A stretch of DNA of 64,000 nt, taken from NCBI GenBank assembly GCA_036275365.1, contig DASUDX010000136.1, forward strand, positions 1-64,000, written 5' to 3'. Source of the stretch: DASUDX01 sp036275365. Lineage in GTDB: Bacteria; Pseudomonadota; Gammaproteobacteria; Nevskiales; Nevskiaceae. Below the pieces are notes generated by a model, which made no database searches, was not told where the DNA came from, and saw only the letters and a program-made list of their open reading frames with translations. This document shows positions 26,419 through 34,422 of this stretch, piece by piece. A program made the position numbers and the translations under genes. Position 1 is the stretch's first letter; each line of letters opens with the position of its first letter.

Positions 26419-27162
26419 TCACCACAGGCCGAGACCCTGCAGGGCATCGGCGATCAGTTTCAGGCTCAGCAGCAGCAGCACGCCCTGGAACAGCCGGCGG
26501 AACTGGCGCGGGTCGAGCCGGTCGTTGAGGCGCTTGCCGATCACCGTGCCGGTGATCACCGCCACCGCCAGACCCGCCAGCAGCAGCGGCTGGGCGAAGG
26601 CCGAATAGCCCACGGCGCCGAAGGCCAGCACGCGCAGCCCATGGCCGAAGGTCTGGGTCAGGGCCAGGGTGCCGATGGTGGTCTGCTGGCGCCATTCCGG
26701 CCGCAGAAACAGGCGGCCGACGAACAGGCCGGTGGCACCCACGAACAGGCCCAGCGCGCCGTTGACCGCGCCGGCCAGCACGAAGGCCAGCCGCGCCGGC
26801 AGCGGCGCGGCCTCCGCCGCCGGCAGCAGCGAGACCAGGATCAGGCCGGCCAGCACCAGGGCGATCACATGCGGGTTGACCGCCACCGCATAGGGCGCGA
26901 TCAGCCAGGTGGCCGGCACCGCGGCGAGCAGGAACCAGCCGGTGGCCCGCCACTCGACATGGCGGGCATAGGCGGCGGTGCGGCTGAGGTTGGCAACGAA
27001 CTGCACGGCGGCGAACAGCGGCACCGCCTCCGCCGGCGCCAGCCCGGCCGCGAACAGCAGGGCGATCAGCACCGTGCCGCCGCCCAGACCCGCCACCCCG
27101 GAGAGCGCACTGGTGAACAGCGCGGCCAGGATCAGCCCCGCTTCCAGCAGGCCCAGGCTCAC
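26419..27162 (-). CDS. TauE/SafE family sulfite exporter-like membrane protein
   Basis: The 247-residue inner-membrane protein has about eight hydrophobic segments and the family's N-terminal repeat SGVAGLGGGTVLIALL, with a second internal copy around GALGLFVGATGLFVG. The family exports sulfite, sulfoacetate or other organosulfur anions. The start is a GTG at 27162 whose bases overlap the stop codon of the metalloprotease gene (GTGA), so translation is coupled. No sulfur-metabolism gene is nearby, so the substrate is open. Confidence 0.88.
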   Translation of the reverse strand: MSLGLLEAGLILAALFTSALSGVAGLGGGTVLIALLFAAGLAPAEAVPLFAAVQFVANLSRTAAYARHVEWRATGWFLLAAVPATWLIAPYAVAVNPHVIALVLAGLILVSLLPAAEAAPLPARLAFVLAGAVNGALGLFVGATGLFVGRLFLRPEWRQQTTIGTLALTQTFGHGLRVLAFGAVGYSAFAQPLLLAGLAVAVITGTVIGKRLNDRLDPRQFRRLFQGVLLLLSLKLIADALQGLGLW

Positions 27163-28730
27163 GGGCGCTCGTCGTCGTAGAGGGCGACCGGGAAGCGCTC
27201 GCTGGCGCGGGCGAAGCGGGCGTCCTGCGGGCTGTCGTAGCGCACCCGCACGGTGGCCAGGCGATCGCCCTGGGCGAGGGAATCGTCACTCAGGCTCAGC
27301 TCGCTGCTCTGCACCCGGAACCAGTTGCGCGGGGTGAAGCGCAGCACCCGCCGCGACAGGCTCACCTGCGGATCGTCCACCGACAGGCGCAGGGTCACCT
27401 CGCCCTGGGGTTCGGCGGTGAGCCGCCAGGCCAGCGCCACCGGGCCCGGATCGAACGGCGGGTTCTCGATCAGGCCGCGATACAGGGTCTGCTCGTGCTC
27501 ATAGCCCGGTGGCAGCGGCAGGCTGTCGCGGTAGTGGCGGCGCAGCTGCTGCAGCACACCGGCGTTGTCGGCGGCATCCGGCTCGCCCGCCGGAACCCCG
27601 CAGGGGCCGCCGGCGCAGTCGGTCTGGCGCGGGTTCGAGAAGCGCCCGAGCACCGGCGCGAGGTAGCTCATGATGGTGCCGAAGCGGCCGGGGATGCCGT
27701 AGCCGAAGGCATGCTCGAACACCCCGCCGCCGCCATGGGCGCGATCGTGGGCCAGCCCGAGGTTGTGGCCGATCTCGTGGGTGAAGAGGTGGTCGAAGCA
27801 GCCGCCGCCCTCGAGCGCGCGATCGCTGGTGGCCGAGACCTGGTAGGCGCTGTAGCGCTCGCCGCGGGCGTAGTGGGTGAGCAGCCAGGCGTTGCCGCAG
27901 CTGTCATGGCTGGGCAGATAGGGCCGGATCAGCGCGACGAAATCGGCGGCGCGGCGGAAGCGCCGTTCGCCGGCATCACGGCCGGTGGCCTGGGCGCCGA
28001 TCAGCCTGGGGGTGAAGGCATCCAGGGCCAGCACATTGCTCTGGCTGGCGCTGGTCGCCACCTCGGCATGACCGACCTGGCGCAGGGCCAGTGCGACCCC
28101 GCTGCGGGCGAAGGCCTCGTTGGCGTAGGTGAGCAGATGATCCAGCCGCGCCTGCACCCCGGCGGCGCTGCCGTAGAGCTGGCGCAGCTCCGGCGTGGTG
28201 TAGAAGAACACCGTGGCGGTGACCACCGTGCTGGCGGCCAGGGGCTGCGCCTGGGTCCGCGCGAGCGAGGCGCCGGGCAGCCAGCGCGGGCCCTGCGCCG
28301 GCGGGCGGCGGGCATCACCGGCCTGGGGCGGCGGCGGGGGCAGCGCCTGGCGCTGCGGGTCCACCAGCCGCGCCTGACCGTTGCGCTGCTCCAGCCACCA
28401 GCGCTCGCCGGCGAGTTCGAGGCTGCCGGTCAGCGCGCTCCCCGGGCCGGCGGTCACCAGCCCGGCCGGTTCGCCGTCCGGCTGCTCCAGCACCAGGCTG
28501 CGGCTGCCCGCCGCGTGTTCGATCACCCGGCGCACGATCAGCGTGCGCGCCCCGCTGGGCAGGGCCAGGGTCAGGGTCTGGCCGGGACGGGCGGCCGCGA
28601 GGGCGGGCGTTCCGGCCAGCGGCCAGACGCCCGCGGCGAGTGGCGCGGCCAGGCTCAGCTCGGCCGCCGCCAGCGGCCCGGCGAGCAGCAGGGCGGCGCC
28701 CAGAACCGCCGCTGCCAGCGCCGGCTTCAC
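27159..28730 (-). CDS. Secreted metzincin metalloprotease (reprolysin-like)
   Basis: The 523-residue product has a signal peptide (about 1-25), a pro-region with a Pro-rich linker around residue 130-150, and a metzincin catalytic domain with zinc motif HEIGHNLGLAHD and Met-turn GTIMSYLAP. Cysteines around DSCGNAW, GGGCFDH and DCAGGPCG probably form disulfides. The C-terminal 110 residues look like a beta-sandwich. It should degrade proteins outside the cell or in the periplasm. The start is a GTG at 28730 overlapping the MgtE-like stop codon by 4 bases; its stop in turn overlaps the next start. Confidence 0.87.
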   Translation of the reverse strand: MKPALAAAVLGAALLLAGPLAAAELSLAAPLAAGVWPLAGTPALAAARPGQTLTLALPSGARTLIVRRVIEHAAGSRSLVLEQPDGEPAGLVTAGPGSALTGSLELAGERWWLEQRNGQARLVDPQRQALPPPPPQAGDARRPPAQGPRWLPGASLARTQAQPLAASTVVTATVFFYTTPELRQLYGSAAGVQARLDHLLTYANEAFARSGVALALRQVGHAEVATSASQSNVLALDAFTPRLIGAQATGRDAGERRFRRAADFVALIRPYLPSHDSCGNAWLLTHYARGERYSAYQVSATSDRALEGGGCFDHLFTHEIGHNLGLAHDRAHGGGGVFEHAFGYGIPGRFGTIMSYLAPVLGRFSNPRQTDCAGGPCGVPAGEPDAADNAGVLQQLRRHYRDSLPLPPGYEHEQTLYRGLIENPPFDPGPVALAWRLTAEPQGEVTLRLSVDDPQVSLSRRVLRFTPRNWFRVQSSELSLSDDSLAQGDRLATVRVRYDSPQDARFARASERFPVALYDDERP

Positions 28731-29923
28731 AACACCAGCACGCTGGCCAGACCCAGCATCAGGCCCATGCCAGCGATGTCGGTGCCGGTGGTGAGGAAGA
28801 TGCTCGAGGCGGTGGCCGGATCGGCGCCGAAGCGCTTGAGCAGCAGCGGGGTCATCACCCCGAACAGACCGGAGAACATGCAGGCGCCGGTCATCGCCAG
28901 CGCAATCACGATACCCAGCAGCACCGGGCTCGCCTCGCTGGCCGGGCCCCCGGAGGCGGTCCACCACATCGCCAGACCGGCGACGACGCCGGTGAGCAGG
29001 CCGTTGAGCGCGCCCAGGGTCATTTCCTTGAGCACCAGACGGCGCACCGAGACCTTGGCCAGATCGCCGAGGGTCAGCCCGCGCAGGGTGATGGCCAGGG
29101 TCTGGCAGCCGTTGTTGCCGGACTGGCCGGCGAGCACTGGCAGGAAGGCGGCCAGCGTGACGATCTGGGCGATGGTGTCCTCGAACAGTCCGACCACGAA
29201 GGCCGCCAGGAAGGCGGTGAGCAGGTTCAGCTGCAGCCAGGGGTGGCGCATGCGGAAGGCCCGCCAGAGGCTGGTGGTGACGCGCTCTTCCTTGTCCACA
29301 CCGACCATCTGGCCGGACTGGGCGCTGATCTCGATGGCCTGCCGCTCGAACAGCCGCCAGCCGCGCACCACGCCGACGATGCGGCCCTGCCCGTCGGTCA
29401 CCGGATAGACCGGGTAGTGGCGGTGCACCGCCGCGCGGATGGCGTGGCTGGTGCTGTCGCCGGCGGCAAAGCCGAAGGGCTCGCGCAGCATCAGGCTGCG
29501 CAGGGTCTGGGTGGGCTGGGCGAGCAGCAGATCGCGCATCACCACCAGCCCCACCAGACGCTGCTCCGGCCCGCTGGTGACATAGAGATAGGTGATCAGC
29601 TGCGGGGTGGCGTGCTCGCGCAGGAAGCGGATCGCCTCCGCCACCGGGGTATCGGCATCGAGCACGCCATGGGCCGGTTCCATCAGCTCGGCGACGCTGC
29701 CCGGGGGCGGTGCCGCAGCCGGGGTCAGGGCGCCGGCCCGCAGCGCCTCGGGCAGGTGCTGGTCGATCTCGCTGGCCAGCGCCGCCGGCAGGCGGCTGCG
29801 CACCCACTCGCGGGCGGTCTCACCCTCGCGGGCCAGCAGCTCGGCGCCATCGCGCGGAACCCGGGTCAGCACAGCCCGCAGCAGCTCCTGCAGGGACTCG
29901 GGACTGGGGGCTGTCTCGCTCAC
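28727..29923 (-). CDS. mgtE: MgtE-like magnesium transporter
   Basis: The 398-residue protein has a short N-terminal domain (about 1-75), a pair of CBS domains (about 80-205, PVAEAIRFLREHA and YPVYPVTDGQGRIVGVV) and a five-helix membrane domain (about 235-398) with the conserved motifs FLPVLAGQSGNNGCQTL and GTDIAGMGLMLG. MgtE channels import Mg2+ and are gated by Mg2+ binding to the N and CBS domains. The N domain is shorter than the usual 130 residues, so gating may differ. The start is GTG. It is translationally coupled to the downstream protease. Confidence 0.9.
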   Translation of the reverse strand: MSETAPSPESLQELLRAVLTRVPRDGAELLAREGETAREWVRSRLPAALASEIDQHLPEALRAGALTPAAAPPPGSVAELMEPAHGVLDADTPVAEAIRFLREHATPQLITYLYVTSGPEQRLVGLVVMRDLLLAQPTQTLRSLMLREPFGFAAGDSTSHAIRAAVHRHYPVYPVTDGQGRIVGVVRGWRLFERQAIEISAQSGQMVGVDKEERVTTSLWRAFRMRHPWLQLNLLTAFLAAFVVGLFEDTIAQIVTLAAFLPVLAGQSGNNGCQTLAITLRGLTLGDLAKVSVRRLVLKEMTLGALNGLLTGVVAGLAMWWTASGGPASEASPVLLGIVIALAMTGACMFSGLFGVMTPLLLKRFGADPATASSIFLTTGTDIAGMGLMLGLASVLVL

Positions 29924-29956
29924 GCCTCGGCTCTCCCGGAAACGGTGCCTCAGAGG

Positions 29957-30361
29957 CTACACCGGCTCGCTGACACTGGCATCCCGATGGTGTTCGACGA
30001 CATTCAACACCACCCCGGCGGGATCGATCAGGGAGAAGCTGCGCTCGCCGTTCTCCCACACCTGCAAGCGGCTGAAGATTTCGACGCCGCGCGCCACCAT
30101 CTGACGATGGGTGGCCAGCACATCATCCACCTCCAGCGCCAGGCACAGCCCGCGCGAGAGGGTGGCGTGGCGGAACAGCGGCAGCCGCTGTGGCGGCTCC
30201 GGGTGCAGAAAGCCGATCTCGAAGCGGCCCTGGGCCGAGGCCGTGCACAGGTGCAGATACCAGCGGCTTTCGAACAGCACGCGGGCCTCCAGCGCCCGTT
30301 CGTAGAAGGCGCGGCACTCGGCCAGTGCCGGGGTGGTGACGATCGGATAGACGTGGCGCAT
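29957..30361 (-). CDS. VOC (glyoxalase/bleomycin resistance) family protein
   Basis: The 134-residue protein shows the paired beta-alpha-beta-beta-beta pattern of the vicinal oxygen chelate fold: MRHVYPIVTTPALAECRAFY at the start and LALEVDDVLATHRQMVARG then SFSLIDPAGVVLNVVEHH in the second half. These small metalloenzymes include glyoxalases, dioxygenases and drug-binding proteins, and the specific role is unknown. I chose the ATG at 30361, 4 bases after the GFA gene's stop, so the pair is almost certainly co-transcribed. Confidence 0.8.
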   Translation of the reverse strand: MRHVYPIVTTPALAECRAFYERALEARVLFESRWYLHLCTASAQGRFEIGFLHPEPPQRLPLFRHATLSRGLCLALEVDDVLATHRQMVARGVEIFSRLQVWENGERSFSLIDPAGVVLNVVEHHRDASVSEPV

Positions 30362-30365
30362 GGGC

Positions 30366-30773
30366 TCAGGCGTCGCGGGAGAGATCCGCCAGCGCCGCGC
30401 CGCCCTGCTCCCAGTTCTGGCCGTCGAAGTCCTCGTAGTCGACCGCGCGCAGGGTGCCCGGCTCCACGCAGCGCAGGTTGATCGAGTAGCCGTCCGGGTT
30501 GGAGCGCGGCACATAGAAGCTCTTGATCCCGCAGATCTGGCAGAACAGATGGCGCGCTACCCCGGTGTTGAAGGTGTAGGTCTGCAGCACCTGGGCACCC
30601 TGCAGCAGGGTGAAGCGGGTGGCCGGCACGATCAGGTGCTCGTAGCCGGTGCGCGCGCACATCGAGCAGTTGCAGCGCTGCACCCGGACCTGTGCCGGCG
30701 CCTGGAAACGGAACCGCACCGCCCCGCAGTGACAGCCGCCGTGATGGTCCAGCATCGCCTCTGCTTTGATCAT
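30366..30773 (-). CDS. GFA-type (Mss4-like fold) zinc-binding protein
   Basis: The 135-residue protein matches the glutathione-dependent formaldehyde-activating enzyme family. It has zinc-binding cysteines in HCGAVRF (preceded by GGC), CNCSMC and FCQICGIKSF. Most such proteins are of unknown substrate and do not necessarily act on formaldehyde. The ATG at 30773 is preceded by GGGAG at the right spacing. It heads the six-gene minus-strand run and is divergent from dapF. A functional link to the neighbouring VOC protein, such as aldehyde detoxification, is only suggestive. Confidence 0.82.
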   Translation of the reverse strand: MIKAEAMLDHHGGCHCGAVRFRFQAPAQVRVQRCNCSMCARTGYEHLIVPATRFTLLQGAQVLQTYTFNTGVARHLFCQICGIKSFYVPRSNPDGYSINLRCVEPGTLRAVDYEDFDGQNWEQGGAALADLSRDA

Positions 30774-30857
30774 CGCGCAAACTCCCGCACAAAATATAAT
30801 AAACTGGCACAAGTACCGGCAGGGCCGGCACAGCAGGGCAACAGGGTGGCGGATTTC
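30774..30857. promoter_or_regulatory. AT-rich divergent promoter region (GFA operon / dapF operon)
   Basis: This 84-base gap contains a strong AT island at 30791-30803, including a perfect TATAAT on the plus strand (30795-30800) and TATTAT/TATATT forms on the minus strand. No matching -35 at 16-18 bases is visible in either direction. A short hairpin (CCGGC/GCCGG, about 30826-30838) lies before dapF. The island probably serves one or both divergent operons. Confidence 0.4.
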
Positions 30858-31697
30858 GTGAAACTGCGCTTCACCAAGATGCAGGGCACCGGCAACGATT
30901 TCGTGGTGATTGACGCCACGCGGGCGCCCTTCGTGCCCGAACCGGCCCTGCTCGCCCGCCTCACCGACCGCCGCTACGGCGTGGGCTGCGACCAGGTGCT
31001 GGTGGTGGAGGCGGCCGGCGGTGCGGATGTCGATTTCGACTACCGCATCTTCAATGCCGATGGCAGCGAGGTCGGCCAGTGCGGCAATGGCGCCCGCGCG
31101 CTGGCGCGGTTCGTGGCCGACCGCGGCCTCAGCACGCAGCGCCGGCTCACCGTGCGCACCCGCAGCGCCCGCCTGCAGCTGGAGCGGCTGGACGATGGCC
31201 AGGTGCGGGTCAACCTCGGCGCGCCCCGCCTCGCGCCGGAGGAGATCCCGCTGCGCCTGCCGGCGGCCCCGCACTACCAGCTGGAACTGCCCGGCGAGGG
31301 CAGGGTGGCATTCGCGGCGCTGAGCATGGGCAATCCGCATGCGGTCCTCCGGGTCGAGGATGTCGACACCGCCGCGGTCGAGCGGATCGGCCGCGCCCTG
31401 CAGCAGCACCCGGCCTTCCCCGAGCAGGTCAATGTCGGTTTTCTGCAGGTGCAGAATCCTCGCCACGGGCGCCTGCGCGTCTACGAGCGCGGGGCTGGCG
31501 AGACGCTGGCCTGCGGCAGCGGCGCCTGCGCCGCGATGGTGGCCGGTGTCCTGGCCGGCTGGTTCGAGCCGCAGGTCCAGCTCGCCATGCGCGGTGGCGC
31601 GCTGCAGCTGGAGTGGGCGGGGCCGGGGCAGCCGGTGTGGCTGACCGGGCCGGTGGAAACCGTTTTCGAGGGAGAGCTGGAATGGCCGAGACCCTGA
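30858..31697 (+). CDS. dapF: Diaminopimelate epimerase
   Basis: This enzyme interconverts LL- and meso-diaminopimelate for lysine and peptidoglycan synthesis. The 279 residues contain the two catalytic cysteines in their usual contexts, GQCGNGARALARF and TLACGSGACAAMV, and the N-terminal FTKMQGTGNDFVVID. I chose the GTG at 30858, which starts at the family N-terminus and follows GGCGGA; another GTG lies four codons earlier. The last 16 bases overlap the next gene. The order dapF-DUF484-xerC is conserved in many gammaproteobacteria. Confidence 0.96.
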   Translation: MKLRFTKMQGTGNDFVVIDATRAPFVPEPALLARLTDRRYGVGCDQVLVVEAAGGADVDFDYRIFNADGSEVGQCGNGARALARFVADRGLSTQRRLTVRTRSARLQLERLDDGQVRVNLGAPRLAPEEIPLRLPAAPHYQLELPGEGRVAFAALSMGNPHAVLRVEDVDTAAVERIGRALQQHPAFPEQVNVGFLQVQNPRHGRLRVYERGAGETLACGSGACAAMVAGVLAGWFEPQVQLAMRGGALQLEWAGPGQPVWLTGPVETVFEGELEWPRP

Positions 31698-32371
31698 GTG
31701 CGGCGCCGCTGTCCGAGGCCGCGGTGGTGGCCTGGCTGCGCGAGCATCCGGATGTGCTCGCCCGCCATCCGGAGCTGCTGGAGACCATCGAGCTGCAGCA
31801 TGCGGCCGGCTCGGCGGTGTCCCTGATCGAGCGCCAGGTGGAGATCCTGCGCGGACGCAGCCAGCGCCTGGAGGATCGCCTCGGCCAGCTGGTGGAGGCC
31901 GCCCGCGACAACGAGCAGCGCGCCCGCCATGTGCACAAGCTGGCGCGCACCCTGATCCGCGCACCGACCCTGGCCGCCGCGCTGCTCGGCCTGCAGACCT
32001 GCATGCGCGAGGACTTCGGCATCGACGAGGTGGTGGTCGGCGTCTACGCGCCTCTGCTCAAGCGCACCGATATCGACGGCCTGCTGCGGATCGAGCCGGA
32101 GGGGCCGATCGCCCGCGCCTTCGACGATTTCGTGCGCACCAAGCTGATCGAGTGCGGGCCGCTCAGCGAGGCGCGTGCGCGCCTGCTGTGGCCCCGCGCC
32201 GAGGTGCTGCCGGCCTCCTTCGCCCTGGTGCCGCTGGAGAAGGAGCGCAACCTCGGGCTGATCGCGCTGGGCGCCCGCGACGGCAGCCGGTTCCAGCCCC
32301 GTCAGGGCAAGGTGTTCCTGGAAATGGTCGCCGAGCTGGTGGCCGCCGCCCTGCGCGCCAAGCTGGGATGA
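31682..32371 (+). CDS. DUF484 family protein (GAF-like fold)
   Basis: The 229-residue protein belongs to the DUF484 family almost always encoded between dapF and xerC. Its hallmarks are AAVVAWLREHPDVLARHPELL at the start, a coiled helix SLIERQVEILRGRSQRL, and a C-terminal GAF-like domain ending ALVPLEKERNLGLIALGA with FLEMVAELVAAAL. The molecular role is unknown. It begins inside the dapF coding sequence and ends in a 4-base overlap with xerC, so all three are co-translated. Confidence 0.9.
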   Translation: MAETLSAAPLSEAAVVAWLREHPDVLARHPELLETIELQHAAGSAVSLIERQVEILRGRSQRLEDRLGQLVEAARDNEQRARHVHKLARTLIRAPTLAAALLGLQTCMREDFGIDEVVVGVYAPLLKRTDIDGLLRIEPEGPIARAFDDFVRTKLIECGPLSEARARLLWPRAEVLPASFALVPLEKERNLGLIALGARDGSRFQPRQGKVFLEMVAELVAAALRAKLG

Positions 32372-33288
32372 GCCCGACGCTGGCCGAGGGTCTGGACCGG
32401 TACCTCGCCCATCTCGCCCATGAGCGGCGGCTGTCGCCGCTGTCGGTAGCGGCGCGGCGCAGCGATCTGGCCGGCTTTCTCGACTGGGCGGCCAGCCGCC
32501 GCTGCGCCGACTGGGCGCAGCTCGATCTGCACCGCCTGCGCGCCTGGCTGGGCCAGCTGCGTCGCGACGGACTCTCGGCCCGCAGCCTGCAGCGGCGTCT
32601 GTCCAGCCTGCGCGGGCTCTGTGCCTTCGCCGTGGGGCAGGGCTGGCTGCGCGCCAACCCGGCGCTGGAACTGCAGGCCCCGCGCCCGCCGCGCACCCTG
32701 CCCAAGACCCTGTCCGCCGACCAGATCGGCCGGCTGCTCGATCGCGACGCCGACACCGCCCTGGCCCTCCGCGATCTGGCGGTGATCGAGCTGTTCTATT
32801 CCTGCGGCCTGCGCCGGGCCGAGCTGCTGGGCGTCAATCTGGAGGATTTCAGCGCCGATGGCGCCGAGCTGCGGGTCACCGGCAAGGGCGCCAAGCAGCG
32901 GCTGGTGCCGGTGGGCGCCAAGGCCCGCGAGGCGCTGGCGCGCTGGCTGCCGCTGCGCGCCGGCTGGCTGCCGCCGGGCAGCGATCCCCAGCGCGGACCG
33001 CTGTTCCTGTCGCGACGCGGCCAGCGGCTGGCAGCCGCCACCCTCGCCCAGAGCCTGCAACGCGCGGCCCGCAGCGCCGCCGGCGGTGCCCTGGAGACCC
33101 ATCTGCACCCGCATCGCCTGCGCCACTCCTTCGCCACCCATCTGCTCGAGGCCAGCGGCGATCTGCGGGCGATCCAGGAACTGCTGGGCCATGCCAACCT
33201 CAGCACCACCCAGATCTACACCTCGGTGGATTTCGAACGGCTGGCCCGGGTCTATCGCGATGCCCATCCGCGGGCGCGGCGGCGCTGA
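32368..33288 (+). CDS. xerC: Tyrosine recombinase XerC
   Basis: XerC acts with XerD at dif to resolve chromosome dimers. The 306 residues include the SAM-like N-terminal domain and the catalytic set R-H-R-H-Y: SCGLRRAELLG, HPHRLRHSFATHLLE, ELLGHANLSTTQIYTSVDF. The ATG overlaps the DUF484 stop (ATGA). Its position after dapF-DUF484 identifies it as XerC rather than XerD or an integrase of a mobile element, and no attachment site or phage gene is nearby. The gap that follows holds a promoter for the lipoprotein gene. Confidence 0.96.
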   Translation: MSPTLAEGLDRYLAHLAHERRLSPLSVAARRSDLAGFLDWAASRRCADWAQLDLHRLRAWLGQLRRDGLSARSLQRRLSSLRGLCAFAVGQGWLRANPALELQAPRPPRTLPKTLSADQIGRLLDRDADTALALRDLAVIELFYSCGLRRAELLGVNLEDFSADGAELRVTGKGAKQRLVPVGAKAREALARWLPLRAGWLPPGSDPQRGPLFLSRRGQRLAAATLAQSLQRAARSAAGGALETHLHPHRLRHSFATHLLEASGDLRAIQELLGHANLSTTQIYTSVDFERLARVYRDAHPRARRR

Positions 33289-33303
33289 CCGGCCCCGCCG
33301 CCG

Positions 33304-33331
33304 TTGGTGCAGTGCAAAAGTGGGGCATAAT
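33304..33331 (+). promoter_or_regulatory. Sigma-70-type promoter for the Ala/Pro-rich lipoprotein
   Basis: TTGGTG (33304-33309) and CATAAT (33326-33331) are separated by 16 bases, about 60 bases before the lipoprotein ATG. The spacer contains an A-run. The good match suggests the lipoprotein is expressed independently and well. Confidence 0.55.
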
Positions 33332-33391
33332 GCACGGCGTTGCGCCATCCCCGGCCAACCCTGATCAAGCCATCCCTGGGAGTTGTAAACC

Positions 33392-33673
33392 ATGAACCGT
33401 CACCTGCTGCTCGCCCTCGTGGCCGCTTCGACCCTCGGCCTCGCCGCCTGCAAGAAGGAAGCTCCGGCTGAAGCGCCGGCCGCTGCCCCGGCCCCGGCCG
33501 CCGAGGCCCCGGCTGCTCCGGCTGAGGCTGCTCCGGTGGAGGCCGCCCCGGCCGACGCCGCTCCGGCTGAAGCCGCTCCCGCCGAGGGCGCTGCCCCGGC
33601 CGACGCCGCTGCCGCCGAGGCCGCTCCCGCCGAGGGCACTGCCCCGGCCGAGACCGCGCCGGCTCCGCAGTAA
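33392..33673 (+). CDS. Small Ala/Pro/Glu-rich lipoprotein
   Basis: The 93-residue product starts with a lipoprotein signal peptide and lipobox (LGLAACKK, Cys20). The mature part is almost only Ala, Pro and Glu with some Asp, in runs such as AEAAPAEG and ADAAPAEA, which would form an extended rod. Codon use stays GC-rich like its neighbours, but the repeats at DNA level are clear (GCCGAGG and GCTCCCGCC units). It has its own promoter and terminator. It may be a structural spacer or a small outer-membrane lipoprotein; such low-complexity proteins also turn up as assembly-variable regions. Function unknown. Confidence 0.82.
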   Translation: MNRHLLLALVAASTLGLAACKKEAPAEAPAAAPAPAAEAPAAPAEAAPVEAAPADAAPAEAAPAEGAAPADAAAAEAAPAEGTAPAETAPAPQ

Positions 33674-33690
33674 GACCCGTCTCGGGTTCG

Positions 33691-33723
33691 CGAAAGGCGC
33701 CTGCGGGCGCCTTTCGTGTTTCC
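33691..33723 (+). terminator. Terminator after the lipoprotein gene
   Basis: A perfect 11-bp stem (CGAAAGGCGCC with GGCGCCTTTCG) with a 4-base loop begins 17 bases after the stop codon and is followed by TGTTTCC. It ends the lipoprotein transcript before the hslV promoter. Confidence 0.8.
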
Positions 33724-33738
33724 GGGGTCCGCCGCCGG

Positions 33739-33766
33739 CTTGAATGCCGGGGCGTGGGACGCATAT
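33739..33766 (+). promoter_or_regulatory. Sigma-32-like (heat-shock) promoter for hslVU
   Basis: CTTGAA (33739-33744) and ACGCATAT (33759-33766) are separated by 14 bases, close to the heat-shock consensus CTTGAA, 13-15 bases, CCCCATNT. The predicted transcript start near 33774 fits translation from the ATG at 33795 better than from the ATG at 33780. HslVU is a heat-shock protease in E. coli. Confidence 0.5.
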
Positions 33767-33794
33767 CAGCGGCTCTCCGATGACGAGCCGCACC

Positions 33795-34337
33795 ATGCAG
33801 CAATTCGACGGCACCACCATTCTCTGCGTCCGCCGCGGCGGCCAGATCGCGCTCGGCGGCGACGGCCAGGTGTCGATGGGCAACACCCGCGTCAAGGGCA
33901 ATGCCCGCAAGGTCCGCCGCCTCTACAACGACCGGGTGCTGGCCGGCTTCGCGGGCGGCACCGCCGATGCCTTCACCCTGTTCGAGCGCTTCGAGGGCAA
34001 GCTCGAGAAGCACGGTGGCCAGCTCACCCGGGCCGCGGTGGAGATGGCCAAGGACTGGCGCGGTGACCGCTACCTGCGCCGGCTCGAGGCCCTGCTGATC
34101 GTCGCCGATGCCACTGGTGCCCTGATGCTCTCCGGCAACGGCGATGTGATGGAGCCCGAGGCCCATGGCGTCATCGCCATCGGCTCCGGCGGCAGCTTCG
34201 CCACCGCCGCGGCGCGTGCCCTGGTGGCCCACACCGAGCTGCCGGCGCGCGAGATCGTGGAGAAGGCCCTGCACATCGCCGCCGACATCTGCATCTACAC
34301 CAATCACTCGCTGACGATCGAGACGATCGACAGCTGA
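33795..34337 (+). CDS. hslV: ATP-dependent protease subunit HslV
   Basis: HslV is the proteolytic core of the two-component HslUV protease, a threonine protease of proteasome type. The 180 residues include the mature N-terminus at the first Thr of TTILCVRRGG, so a six-residue leader is removed, and the conserved GDGQVSMG, RKVRRLYNDRVLAGFAG and GSGGSFATAAARAL stretches. I chose the ATG at 33795 (GAG eight bases upstream, and it lies downstream of the proposed heat-shock start); an in-frame ATG exists five codons earlier. hslU follows after 85 bases. Confidence 0.93.
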   Translation: MQQFDGTTILCVRRGGQIALGGDGQVSMGNTRVKGNARKVRRLYNDRVLAGFAGGTADAFTLFERFEGKLEKHGGQLTRAAVEMAKDWRGDRYLRRLEALLIVADATGALMLSGNGDVMEPEAHGVIAIGSGGSFATAAARALVAHTELPAREIVEKALHIAADICIYTNHSLTIETIDS

Positions 34338-34422
34338 CGGCAATGCAACGCGGGAACCGGGGCCGGTCCGCTGTGCGCCACCCCCTTCCCGAGGCCCCAT
34401 TGCCGATGCCCGGACGCCGACC

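Noticed and set aside
32368..33288. The tyrosine recombinase as a possible integrase marking a mobile element
   Set aside because: Its place after dapF-DUF484 is the standard xerC location, with no attachment repeats, tRNA or phage genes nearby.
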